From: Solea solea
Taxonomy: Eukaryota > Chordata > Actinopteri > Pleuronectiformes > Soleidae
Assembly (NCBI RefSeq): GCF_958295425.1
Contig: NC_081139.1
Span: 21,085,888 to 21,149,887, forward strand
Reading direction: 5' to 3'
DNA: 64,000 nucleotides
Below are positions 11,293 through 30,026 of this stretch, piece by piece. The translations under genes and the position numbers were made by a program. The notes beneath the pieces are model-generated. The model did no database searches. It worked only from the letters and a program-made list of their open reading frames with translations, and had not been told where the DNA came from. Every line of letters begins with the position of its first letter. Position 1 is the stretch's first letter.

Positions 11293-11369
11293 TAATTTGT
11301 GGCGAGCTAGCCAGGAGGGAGTACAGAGCTGAGCAAATAACAATAGTAAAGTTGACATTAATTGCAAAT
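11293..11369 (+). other. Retroelement leader with candidate primer-binding site
   Basis: Only 77 bp separate the 5' LTR from the gag ATG. A TGG-starting stretch (TGGCGAGCTAGCCAGG, from 11300) lies 7 bp after the LTR and could pair with a tRNA 3' end ending in CCA. I cannot name the tRNA. Confidence 0.4.
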
Positions 11370-13046
11370 ATGGACATTTTGGAAACAAAGGGCATAAAAA
11401 TTCCGAATGCTGTTTTAATTAAACATGTAACCGGTGACCGCACAGACGATGAGGTTGTTGCATTCGTAAGTCGGTACGGCAACCCCTCTAATATCGTGGC
11501 TATAACTGAGCCTGGCGTTTTCCAGAACATGATTATTGTCGAATTTGAGTCGGGAAATGCTTTGTGTGAACTGCGGAAAATTTTGCCGTACACGTACAGT
11601 TGTGAAAAAGAAAAAGTGACTTATGATATTTTAGAACTCGCCAGCATTTGCGCAGATTCTTTTGGGGAGTTAAAAACAAGGGAATACCTGGGCGAATTAA
11701 AACAGTTGGCTAAACTCACAGGGCGGGACTACGCTGAGGTTCTGACGGGGTTAATGTCTCTACTGGGCCAGTCCATCACCGAGCAAAGCCCCACTCATCC
11801 AGACTCCAGAAAGGAGGTGATGCCAACTGTTCCCAGTACAGCTGCACAGTCGTCCAACGCTGCCAGCCCCAACCCGCCTCAAGGTACTACGGTTATGGTA
11901 CACAATTCCAGCGATGAGTTGCCACACATTCCTGCCACCTCGAGTGCTCGGGGAGCTGCAGGACCTTCATTCCCCACAATGCCCCTCCCTGATCTAAATC
12001 CACCGGGAATACAGCGGTATGTAGTCGAACATATTGTGAAAAGTGATGACCATGCAACTCACCTGTCTGCCCAGAGACTCCGATCATTTTCGGGTCGTGC
12101 TCCAAGACCACAGAATGAATCAGACTACGAAGCCTGGCGATCTGGGGTGGACCTCCTGTTGAAAGATCCTGCCGTCTCCGACCTGCAACGCTCCAGGAGA
12201 ATACTTGAGAGCTTACTGCCACCAGCAGCGGGTATGGTAAGGCATCTCACGCCGGACACACCACCCATGGTTTACCTCCAGATTCTCGATTCAGCCTATG
12301 GAACAGTCCAGGACGGTGACGAGCTGTACGCCAAATTTATGGAGCTGTTTCAGGACGCTGGTGAAAATCCATCTGCATATTTGCACAGACTGCAGGTTGC
12401 ACTAACTTTGGCGGTGAAAAGGGGAGGAGTCCCAGCTACCGAACTGGATCGGCATCTGTTGAACCAATTTTGCCGTGGCTGCTGGGACAACACGCTCATA
12501 TCGGAGCTCCAGCTCAAACAGCGCAAGTCTCGTCCTCCATCGTTTGCTGAGCTGCTGCTGCTGCTGAGGACGGAAGAGGATCGTGGGGCGGCAAAGGTTC
12601 AGCGTATGAAGCAGCACCTCGGCTCAAAAGCCAGAGCCGGGGCGCACGCCCAGTACGCCTCTGCAGCCCCAGAAGAGGATAGAGTGGAAGTGCTGACTAC
12701 CATCACCCAGCAGCTCACCCAGCAGCTTGCCGACATTCAAAAGCAGCTGGCGGCCCTTACTGCTCAGTCCAACCGAAAGCAGCCTACCTCACCCAATTCC
12801 ACCCATGTCAGTCGGCTCAGTGAGAGTATGAGGACCACCAAGGCTCCACCCCGTCCCTCTTACAAGACCCCGCCCTCAGGGCCAAAGCCAGGTTATTGTT
12901 ACAATTGTGGAGAAGATGGACACATACGACCCAATTGTGATAATGATCCGAACCCGTCACTTGTGGCTATGAAGAAAAAACAGTTCGCTGAGAGGCAGAA
13001 GAAGTGGTCACGATCAAGTCCTCACAGTGCCTCGTCTTTAAACTAA
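11370..13046 (+). CDS. Retrotransposon Gag, PNMA-like
   Basis: A 558-residue Gag. The frame is open from a TTG at 11352, but the first ATG is 11370 and is taken as the start. Residues about 10-75 look like the RRM-like N-terminal fold of PNMA proteins. Residues about 235-420 form the capsid region, with PNMA-type words such as SDYEAWRSGVDLLL, SAYLHRLQ and ELLLLLRTEEDR. A Gln-rich coiled coil follows at about 440-465 (TQQLTQQLADIQKQLAALT). A single CCHC knuckle is at residues 510-523 (CYNCGEDGHIRPNC). Gag assembles particles that package the element RNA. The frame ends at TAA 13044-13046, immediately after a frameshift heptamer that gives access to pol. Confidence 0.88.
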   Translation: MDILETKGIKIPNAVLIKHVTGDRTDDEVVAFVSRYGNPSNIVAITEPGVFQNMIIVEFESGNALCELRKILPYTYSCEKEKVTYDILELASICADSFGELKTREYLGELKQLAKLTGRDYAEVLTGLMSLLGQSITEQSPTHPDSRKEVMPTVPSTAAQSSNAASPNPPQGTTVMVHNSSDELPHIPATSSARGAAGPSFPTMPLPDLNPPGIQRYVVEHIVKSDDHATHLSAQRLRSFSGRAPRPQNESDYEAWRSGVDLLLKDPAVSDLQRSRRILESLLPPAAGMVRHLTPDTPPMVYLQILDSAYGTVQDGDELYAKFMELFQDAGENPSAYLHRLQVALTLAVKRGGVPATELDRHLLNQFCRGCWDNTLISELQLKQRKSRPPSFAELLLLLRTEEDRGAAKVQRMKQHLGSKARAGAHAQYASAAPEEDRVEVLTTITQQLTQQLADIQKQLAALTAQSNRKQPTSPNSTHVSRLSESMRTTKAPPRPSYKTPPSGPKPGYCYNCGEDGHIRPNCDNDPNPSLVAMKKKQFAERQKKWSRSSPHSASSLN

Positions 13047-13099
13047 ATCAGGTTCCTGTTGAGGGGCAAACAGGAACTGGGGAGGACCAACAACGTCCC
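13037..13099 (+). promoter_or_regulatory. Programmed -1 ribosomal frameshift signal (gag-pol)
   Basis: The slippery heptamer T TTA AAC (13037-13043) is set in the gag frame as X XXY YYZ and directly abuts the gag stop. After an 8-nt spacer comes a perfect 9-bp stem, 13052-13060 with 13069-13077 (GTTCCTGTT/AACAGGAAC), with an 8-nt loop. Loop bases GGGGC (13063-13067) can pair with GTCCC (13095-13099), including one G-U pair, which would make an H-type pseudoknot. Frame, spacing and structure all fit the known rules for -1 frameshifting. Pol has no ATG near its start and lies in the -1 frame. No experiment is implied. Confidence 0.8.
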
Positions 13100-16000
13100 A
13101 TCATGCAGAAACCAGTGAGGTGCAGAGATCAAGCACAGTTCGCGTCCCCCGAGGTTATGCACCTGCCACGGGGGTTGATCGGGTCCAGATGCACTGGCCA
13201 GGTGAGCATAGCTGGCCAAAAGTTTTCATGCTTACTGGATACCGGATCGCAAGTGACAACAATACCCATCTCGACCTACAATCAACACTTCTCACATCAA
13301 CCTGTCAGGCCATTGTGTGATTTGCTACAAGTGGAGGGTGCTGCTGGGCAAGAAGTACCCTATCTGGGCTACATCGAGGTGACCATTACTTTCCCGAAGG
13401 AGTTCATTGGTGCTGATATGGATGTGTGTACCCTGGCACTGGTGGTCCCGGATGTCAGGCCAGGATTTCATGCACAAGTCTTGATTGGAATGAACACATT
13501 GGATCTGCTTCATGAGCAGCGTCTGGAAAGTGAGTGTGCCAGCTACAAACCATCCCGGCATGGCTACGGAGCTGTCCTCCAATTGCTGCAGCTGAGACAC
13601 CAACAGGCCCAAGGGGAGAGCACTGGCGTAGTGAGATTGGCGGGTGGATCTCCAATTGAGGTCCCAGTAGGCTGCACCATGGTCATCAGGGGCTCCGTCC
13701 GTGCAAGTTTATCATCAGCTGGCAGGTGTGTCCTTGTGGAACAGCCGTCCACCCCACTGCCTGGAGGTTTGTGTGTAAGGAACTGTCTTGTTTCTCTGCC
13801 CAGCCACGCACCTCACCGGATCCCTGTTGTGATCACCAATGAATCCGACCAGAACATCACACTTCAGCCATTGGGCGTCATTGCTGAACTCTCCGGGTCA
13901 CCTCGGATTTTGACTCAAGGTGTCTCCACTACCCAAGTGCAGAGCCCGGAAGAAAGCAACTTGGAGTTTGATTTTGGAGATTCTCCAATTCCCCCGGATT
14001 GGAGGGAGCGGGTCGTATCCAAGCTCAAGCAGATGCCAGGGGTTTTCTCGCACCATGATCTTGACTTTGGGCGTACCGATCGTGTGAAGCATCACATCCA
14101 CCTCCATGATGGGACCTCATTCAAGCATCGAGCTCGTCCCATTCATCCTCGTGATATTGAGGCAGTTCGTGATCATCTGCGGGACCTGCTGAAGACAGGA
14201 GTGATAAGGGAATCTGAATCACCCTTCTCTTCTCCCATCGTGGTCGTACGTAAGAAGAATGGAGATGTGAGGCTGTGCATTGATTACCGCAAGCTTAACC
14301 TCCAGACTGTGAAAGACAACTACGCACTACCGAATTTGGAGGAGTCGTTTGCGGCACTGACCGGTTCACGTTGGTTCAGTGTCCTTGACCTCAAATCCGG
14401 GTATTACCAAATTGAAATGGCAGAAGCTGACAAACCCAAGACTGCGTTTGTAACTCCACTGGGCTTTTGGGAGTTCAATCGAATGCCGCAAGGCGTAACC
14501 AATGCGCCAAGTACATTCCAGCGGCTCATGGAGCGGTGCATGGGTGACTTGCACCTCAAGGAGGTTTTGGTCTTCCTGGATGATTTGATCATCTTTTCAG
14601 ACACCCTTGAAGAACACGAGAGGCGATTGTTGAGAGTGCTTCACCGGCTCGGAGACTATGGCCTCAAATTGTCCCCGGAAAAGTGCAAGTTCTTTCAAGC
14701 GTCGGTGCGTTACCTGGGACATATCGTCTCGGAGCAGGGTGTGGAGACGGATCCGGAGAAACTCAGTGCCCTGAAGTCCTGGCCAGTCCCCCAAAAGCTG
14801 AAGGAGTTGAGATCCTTTTTAGGATTTGCAGGATACTACCGCAGATTCATCAAGGGATATGCCGAAATTGCAAAGCCGTTGAACGACCTGACGAGGGGGT
14901 ATACTCCGACCCGTTCCAAGGGTCGCAAGGGGTCAACCGCCCTGAACCACGATGCTAACCAGCATTTTAATGAGAAATGGACACCAAAGTGCCAGCTTGC
15001 GTTCGAAACGTTGATCAACAGACTGACGACATCTCCCGTGCTTGGCTTCGCAAATCCAAAGCAGCCCTACATCTTGCATACCGACGCCAGCACCACAGGT
15101 CTGGGAGCAGCACTCTATCAAGAACAAGAGGGACAATTACGTGTCATAGCGTACGCCAGTCGGGGATTGTCTGCCAGTGAGTCTCGATATCCAGCACACA
15201 AGCTGGAATTTTTGGCCCTGAAGTGGAGCGTAACAGAAAAATTCCACGACTATCTGTATGGGACAAGTTTTGTCGTCGTAACAGACAACAATCCCCTGAC
15301 GTACATCTTGTCTTCTGCCAAGCTTGATGCTGCCAGTCATAGGTGGCTTGCTGCATTGTCCACCTTTGATTTTAAACTCCAGTATCGGGCTGGCAGCCAG
15401 AACGGAGACGCTGATGCCCTCTCTCGAAGGCCCCATGACCTGCCGGATGAAGACCGCTGTCAAAAAGAATGGGACATGGTCCAGCAGTTCACCCGTGACC
15501 ATGTGGATGAGACGGTGATTGAGCTTGATCCAGATGTTGTGGCCGCCATTTGTCACAGCTGTCTGGTGAGAGTTTCAAGTCCCCCTGAGAGCGGCGCTTC
15601 CTTGGTGGAGTCGTTGAGCATGTCAGTCTCTGTCATTCCTGACTGTTATGCCAGCGAGTCTCCTCAAGGGCTGCCAGTTGTGCCTTCACTGTCCCCGTCT
15701 GGCCTCCGGGAGAAGCAGAGAGCGGACCCCAGTCTCAAGGAAGTAATCTCTCACATCGAAACTGGTGAGAGTGTGCCGCCCACCGTACGACAACAACTTC
15801 CAGATCTGGGCCTGCTGTTGAGAGAAAGGAATCGCCTTGAACTCCAGGACGATGTTCTGTACAGGAGGAGGCAGGATGGAGACCATCTGTCGTTTCAGCT
15901 CGTATTGCCAGAGGAATTGCGTCAAGGAGTTCTCACCAGCCTCCATGACGACATGGGGCATATGGGGGTCGAGAGGACCCTTGACCTGGTGAGATCTCGG

Positions 16001-17683
16001 TTCTTCTGGCCACGTATGGCTGTAGATGTGGAAAAGAAAATCAAGACTTGTGATCGCTGTGTTCGAAGGAAAGCCCTGCCGGAGCGGGCTGCACCGCTGG
16101 TGAACATCAGGACCAGCCGGCCGCTCGAACTGTTGTGCATGGACTACCTGACGCTCGAGGCAGATAAGAGTAACACCAAAGACATCTTGGTCCTCACAGA
16201 TCATTTCACCAAATACGCCCTGGCTTTTCCAACTGCCAATCAAAAGGCGAAGACGGTTGCTAAATGTCTGTGGGAGAATTTTATCGTGCATTATGGCATC
16301 CCGGAGCGTCTGCACACAGATCAAGGCCGCGACTTTGAGTCCCATTTAATTCGAGAACTCTGTGACATCGCCGGCATTCAGAAAACCCGTACCACGCCAT
16401 ATCATCCCCGTGGCAACCCAGTAGAGAGGTTTAATCGGACGCTGCTGAGTATGTTGGGTACGTTGGGACCGGAACAGAAGCAAAGATGGAAGGAGTATGT
16501 GAAACCCCTGGTCCATGCTTACAACTGCACCAGAAACGAGGTCACAGGCTACAGTCCTTATGAGCTCATGTTTGGTCGCTCTCCGAGATTACCTGTGGAC
16601 CTCGCTTTTGGCTTGCCAGCGGGGGACAAGTCTGTCCCATCACACTCGAAATATGTGCAGATTCTTCGCTCTCGCCTGGAGGAAAGCTACCAAGTCGCTT
16701 CCAAGAATGCAGCAAAGTCAGCAGAACGGAACAAGACTCGTTTTGATCAGAGGGTGAGACCCTCCGCCCTGGAAGAAGGGGATCGAGTGCTTGTCCGGAA
16801 CGTGAGACTCCGTGGAAAACATAAGCTGGAGGACAAGTGGGAGAGAAACATCTATGTTGTGGTTAACCGTGCTGGCGACCTTCCAGTTTACACAGTGCGA
16901 CCAGAGACGGATTCATCTGGGAAAACTCGAACATTGCACAGGGACCTCCTGCTTCCGTGTGGTTTCCTACCTGACAGTAAAGAGCCAGAACTGCAACCTG
17001 TTACATCTGCACACAGACTTCAAACTCGCAGTCTGAAGAAGCCGGTTGTAGACCCAGAGGAGTACCTGAGTGAGGAAGAGGAGGAGGGGAGAATTGCCCA
17101 GGTTTCAATCCCAGCAACTGTAAAGTTCTGTGTAGATGGAACTCTTCCTGCCCAGCTGTCATCCACCAACTCAGCGTTGGCTGAACCAATGCACTCACCT
17201 GCAAGGAACCTGCTGGAGGTCGAGGAGGGTTCTCTGGTGACTGGTGCTGTGGATCCACCCTTGCTCAGTGTGGAAGAGGATGTCTCTGGAGCGTCTGAGG
17301 AGGAAAATGGAGAGTACTTAACAAAGCCTGAAGAGGTCAGTTCCATTCTTGACACCCTGCCATCAGAGGAAGATGGGGAGCTCGACGGCCCTGTAGAGAC
17401 ATCCCCTGATTCGGTCGTTCAATCACAGCGTGCCGCTGAAATACCCGTCGCTGGTTTAGACTCTGAAGGTGGGGGTGATTTAGATGTAGTCGAACCGGGT
17501 CAGTCTATCCGTCGTTCTTCGAGGCAGCGGCAACCGCCCAAGCGTCTGCAGTACACCGGGTTGGGTAATCCGTTAATTTCTGTTGTGCAGACACTTTTTC
17601 ATAGTTTGGCTGATGCGTACGGTGAATCGGTTGCCAGTCCTGTGTCCCATTCCCCTGCATGTTCACGGGTCCAGGTAGTGTAG
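13043..17683 (+). CDS. Retrotransposon Pol polyprotein (PR-RT-RH-IN)
   Basis: The Pol frame is open to TAG at 17681-17683 and is entered by -1 frameshifting from gag; the only nearby in-frame pseudo-start is a GTG. Domains in order: aspartic protease with DTGS (13238-13249); reverse transcriptase with LDLKSGYYQI, MPQGVTNAPSTFQ and the active-site FLDD box (14573-14584); RNase H starting at HTDAS (about 15075); integrase zinc finger H-H-C-C (about 15940-16060, ending TCDRCVRRK). The integrase core has catalytic Asp at 16142 (MDYL), Asp at 16319 (HTDQGRDF) and Glu at 16424 (PVERFNRT). A long acidic/Ser-rich C-terminus ends near a basic RRSSRQRQPPKR patch. No envelope and no obvious chromodomain. 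There are no internal stops, so the copy looks coding-competent. Confidence 0.9.
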   Translation, partial: LNQVPVEGQTGTGEDQQRPIMQKPVRCRDQAQFASPEVMHLPRGLIGSRCTGQVSIAGQKFSCLLDTGSQVTTIPISTYNQHFSHQPVRPLCDLLQVEGAAGQEVPYLGYIEVTITFPKEFIGADMDVCTLALVVPDVRPGFHAQVLIGMNTLDLLHEQRLESECASYKPSRHGYGAVLQLLQLRHQQAQGESTGVVRLAGGSPIEVPVGCTMVIRGSVRASLSSAGRCVLVEQPSTPLPGGLCVRNCLVSLPSHAPHRIPVVITNESDQNITLQPLGVIAELSGSPRILTQGVSTTQVQSPEESNLEFDFGDSPIPPDWRERVVSKLKQMPGVFSHHDLDFGRTDRVKHHIHLHDGTSFKHRARPIHPRDIEAVRDHLRDLLKTGVIRESESPFSSPIVVVRKKNGDVRLCIDYRKLNLQTVKDNYALPNLEESFAALTGSRWFSVLDLKSGYYQIEMAEADKPKTAFVTPLGFWEFNRMPQGVTNAPSTFQRLMERCMGDLHLKEVLVFLDDLIIFSDTLEEHERRLLRVLHRLGDYGLKLSPEKCKFFQASVRYLGHIVSEQGVETDPEKLSALKSWPVPQKLKELRSFLGFAGYYRRFIKGYAEIAKPLNDLTRGYTPTRSKGRKGSTALNHDANQHFNEKWTPKCQLAFETLINRLTTSPVLGFANPKQPYILHTDASTTGLGAALYQEQEGQLRVIAYASRGLSASESRYPAHKLEFLALKWSVTEKFHDYLYGTSFVVVTDNNPLTYILSSAKLDAASHRWLAALSTFDFKLQYRAGSQNGDADALSRRPHDLPDEDRCQKEWDMVQQFTRDHVDETVIELDPDVVAAICHSCLVRVSSPPESGASLVESLSMSVSVIPDCYASESPQGLPVVPSLSPSGLREKQRADPSLKEVISHIETGESVPPTVRQQLPDLGLLLRERNRLELQDDVLYRRRQDGDHLSFQLVLPEELRQGVLTSLHDDMGHMGVERTLDLVRSRFFWPRMAVDVEKKIKTCDRCVRRKALPERAAPLVNIRTSRPLELLCMDYLTLEADKSNTKDILVLTDHFTKYALAFPTANQKAKTVAKCLWENFIVHYGIPERLHTDQGRDFESHLIRELCDIAGIQKTRTTPYHPRGNPVERFNRTLLSMLGTLGPEQKQRWKEYVKPLVHAYNCTRNEVTGYSPYELMFGRSPRLPVDLAFGLPAGDKSVPSHSKYVQILRSRLEESYQVASKNAAKSAERNKTRFDQRVRPSALEEGDRVLVRNVRLRGKHKLEDKWERNIYVVVNRAGDLPVYTVRPETDSSGKTRTLHRDLLLPCGFLPDSKEPELQPVTSAHRLQTRSLKKPVVDPEEYLSEEEEEGRIAQVSIPATVKFCVDGTLPAQLSSTNSALAEPMHSPARNLLEVEEGSLVTGAVDPPLLSVEEDVSGASEEENGEYLTKPEEVSSILDTLPSEEDGELDGPVETSPDSVVQSQRAAEIPVAGLDSEGGGDLDVVEPGQSIRRSSRQRQPPKRLQYTGLGNPLISVVQTLFHSLADAYGESVASPVSHSPACSRVQVV

Positions 17684-17707
17684 CATGCACCGGAGTTGCA
17701 TGGTTTT

Positions 17708-17717
17708 AGAGGGGGAG
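17708..17717 (+). other. Polypurine tract
   Basis: AGAGGGGGAG lies two bases before the TGTA start of the 3' LTR, the usual place and composition of the plus-strand primer. Confidence 0.75.
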
Positions 17718-17719
17718 TG

Positions 17720-19059
17720 TGTAACAGGGGTGATAAATCCCTCACTCACAGGGTATCTGTTTCTCAACTCTCACGGTATTATGTCCAAATCTCGCGGTGA
17801 CGTCACGGGGTCACGTGGGTCGGCGTGGGTCACGTGGGTCGGCGCAACCAACCGAGGTTTAGTATTGAGCCGCTGCAGTTCAGTCTCAGAGAGGGAGCAG
17901 TGGGGAAGCTGCATGAGAGACGAGCTACAGGAGCCCCTTACCGTGTCGCAACTGCCGTGCCGAGACCGCGACGGCCGAACGTATGTGTAGTGCGCAGCGG
18001 ACGGCCGGTGAGTCAAATTGTTTGTAGCCGTTAGCATTAGCATTAGCCGCTAGCATTAGCCGCGGCCGCCATTCACTTTAATGGAGGTGGCTAGCGCTGT
18101 TTAGCAAACATGCCTGGGTCTTTTCTTTTGTAATGAGAAGCCAAGGGTTCTTTTGAGAATGAATGTAAAGTATATTGCTGTAATGGGTTTAAAGAGTATT
18201 GATGATGTATCATGTCTGTTTAATAATGAATCATGTTGCTAATTGTTGTAACTGCTGGTTATGATGATGATAGATACAGATGCTATTTATTTTTCTATTT
18301 ATATTTATATTTGCTAAATCATGACTTTGAGAATATAACATTAGTGCAATGAGTACTTTGTTGAATCATGTGGATTAATGTATTGATTGATGTGTGAAAC
18401 CATGGTGAATGTTATAAGGAACTTTGGTCCTGTTCTTTTGACCAGGATCTTATAGATGGCGAGCTAAAGGAGCCACGGACTGACAGATTGTCGAATGAGT
18501 CGCATCCCTCCTGCCAGGCTGGTAGGGGGCTCTTTGTAGCCCAGTAAAAGACTCTCACCCACTCGCTCAGCCCCTGCCCAAACACACGCACACACATCCT
18601 TCCCCTACACACTTTCCCACTCATTTCCCCTGGACTCAATTCCCCAACCCAGACGTGGGTTTACATAAACTGTGGGGGGGCAGCTGGGATCATCTTTTTG
18701 GCGTATGGGTTTTTGCTTATTTCTGACTCTGACTTTGTTATCTGTTGATGAATTTGAATCGTGAATATCTGAATGTGCATATATGCAAATGATTGAAAAA
18801 AGTTAACTTACCGTAATTCTTTAATTGTCTGCCTTTAGCAGATCGGCCGGTTCACTGTATATAATATCACTTTATTGTTGTGGGTTTTTCATTGCACTTT
18901 TTGCTATATAAAAATACATGGTATCATTCAACCAGCAACCTCAGTCTCTGTCTGCTCCCTCCTTTGGTCGTACCTTAGTCTTCTGATCACTAGCCTATTG
19001 TTGTATTTTATTGTTACACATTAGCTTCAGTGTTAAATTTGTGTGACATAGGTGCTACA
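17720..19059 (+). repeat. 3' LTR
   Basis: 1340 bp, apparently identical to the 5' LTR, with the CRE (17798-17805), E-boxes (17812-17817, 17831-17836) and GTGAGT donor (18008). It ends 391 bp before the pfkm acceptor at 19450 and is on the same strand. Confidence 0.9.
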
Positions 19060-19063
19060 CATG
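19060..19063. repeat. Target-site duplication CATG (right)
   Basis: Direct copy of 9949-9952, created on integration. Confidence 0.75.
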
Positions 19064-19259
19064 CAAAGCTTTTTGATGGCTTTTATGAGGTTTAATACTT
19101 TATGGGTTATGGGTAGAATTGGGTTTAGGTTAAGGTTAGGGTAAGGGGCTATAGGGGATGCATTATCTGTCCACACAAAATATGCACTGCCTGTGCATTT
19201 GTGTGTGTGTGTGCGTGTGTGTGTGTGTGAGTGCGTGCGTGCGTGAGTGAGTGTGTGTT

Positions 19260-19294
<35 letters not shown>

Positions 19295-19310
19295 ATACAT
19301 AAAAATGTGC
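19064..19310. repeat. TG-rich GGTTAGGG-type interspersed repeat, right copy
   Basis: GGGTTTAGGTTAAGG, TTAGGGTAAGGGG and GATGCATTATCTG precede about 100 bp of TG/TGCG microsatellite (19199-19294). Same word order as 9590-9895 on the other side of the retroelement. Confidence 0.55.
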
Positions 19311-19450
19311 CTGCCAAGAGGATAGTTGAGCTGTGCACCCTGTGACTGCTATTACTTTCCAGTACAGGCTGAGTTAGAGGTTAGAGGCTTCTTGACACAC
19401 AGTCAAGCAGGGTGGCAGAGATTTTCACACTCTAGGCCTCTTTCCCTCAG

Positions 19451-28950
<9,500 letters not shown>

Positions 28951-29083
28951 CCTTTATACTTTGTATATATTCTTGCCATCAGGACATCACATGACCTGAC
29001 TTTGAAAACTCTGTCTTTGCAAAATACTAATATATAGTATATAAAGACAGTAATTACATCACCAGCTAGAGGAAAAGTCTCAC

Positions 29084-29089
29084 AATAAA
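29084..29089 (+). terminator. pfkm: pfkm polyadenylation signal
   Basis: AATAAA lies 134 nt after the pfkm stop codon, the first canonical signal in the 3' UTR. Confidence 0.65.
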
Positions 29090-29841
29090 CACACAAGTGT
29101 CACACAAGTATTTGTATGTACTCTTTTAGAGTGGTTTTGCTGTGTCTCTCTCATTCTGTTCCTTTACTAAATGTATGGCTGATTTCAGATACTTTTTCAG
29201 ATTAAAATACGAGAGGCAACTAATTATTATCATAATGTACAAATTATAATGCAATTATTATAGGTTATTTAAATATAGTACTGTACACACCATGTGTGGA
29301 AACATATGCGTAACAGTAGTGACCTATAGGTAAACAAAATGGACTATTGATTATTGGCTAAATTGCTATGTAATGCTTGTACGTTTATAGGTTTTATGGT
29401 TGTATTGGTTCAATCACTGAATAGTTTAAATCCATGGTTCTCAAACTGTGATGCGCAAGCTTCCTCTGGTGGTACTTGTAGGAAAATCACACATACTGTT
29501 ATACTGCATAAACCAGGGTATGAGATCGGAGCAGAGGAATTTTGACCGGAGTGCGTAGAAAATGAAACAAATAACCAAATGTTTAACTAATAATAATTAA
29601 AGTCCATTTAACTTAATCTTATCTTAATCTAATCTCACTATACCAGTGCCTGAAGTATATGTGAGTAAGAGAAGAGAGCAAATCTGTCTCCAGTGAAAAG
29701 ACCGTATCTGACTTTGCTCGGCCTATTTACACCACTGTATTTTAACGTTGGTGATAATGGTGCTACTTTTATAGATAATTATTTTCTCAGGTGGTACTTG
29801 GAATAAAAAAATAGAAAAAAATGGATAAACTCAAGCATAGG

Positions 29842-30026
29842 TTGGAAAGAGCATTGGATGAGTGGGCTGCTCTTCTACAGTCAAGCTCTACCTTCTGTCA
29901 GGAACTCCAAACAGACTGGCAACTCAGTTATTCTGACAGCAGCTCTCCAGACTAATGGGGAAAGTAATGGCACACATAATAAGGGTAAAACAAATCTGGA
30001 CTATTTTGTTGTTGGTTCTCTCTTAA
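29842..30026 (+). pseudogene. Duplicated espl1 exon fragment, broken
   Basis: About 185 bp closely copy espl1 35716-35901. The copy covers most of one separase exon and about 60 bp of the following intron, so it arose by genomic DNA duplication and not by retrotransposition. Against the parent it lacks two bases in the CTTCTTCAGAGTCAAG region, which shifts the frame, and it has lost the exact splice-donor context. It sits 1.1 kb upstream of the espl1 start and is not expected to encode anything. Confidence 0.8.

Larger units (their letters stand above)
9953..19059 (+). mobile_element. Full-length Ty3/gypsy LTR retrotransposon with PNMA-like Gag
   Basis: This 9107-bp element contains two 1340-bp LTRs, a short leader, gag, pol (protease, RT, RNase H, integrase) and a polypurine tract, and has no env. 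The LTRs sit at a constant offset of 7767 bp from end to end, and I saw no mismatch between them by eye, so the insertion is very recent. Termini are TGTA...TACA, flanked by CATG. Gag belongs to the type from which vertebrate PNMA/ZCCHC genes derive (RRM-like N-terminus, capsid, one CCHC knuckle). Gag and pol are both open, in frames related by -1. The element lies on the same strand as pfkm, upstream of its start exon, and so may sit in a pfkm 5' intron. Confidence 0.93.

Noticed and set aside
12975..12981. A AAAAAAC run in gag as the frameshift site
   Set aside because: It is out of phase for an X XXY YYZ slip in the gag frame, and the -1 frame meets a TGA at 12989-12991 before reaching pol. 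The T TTA AAC at 13037 fits instead.
13004..13046. Independent start of pol at 13004
   Set aside because: The codon there is GTG, not ATG, and lies before the frameshift site inside gag; a fusion by frameshift explains pol better.
15686..16345. 219-codon antisense frame opposite integrase
   Set aside because: It is a shadow of the conserved pol frame on the other strand with no domain of its own.
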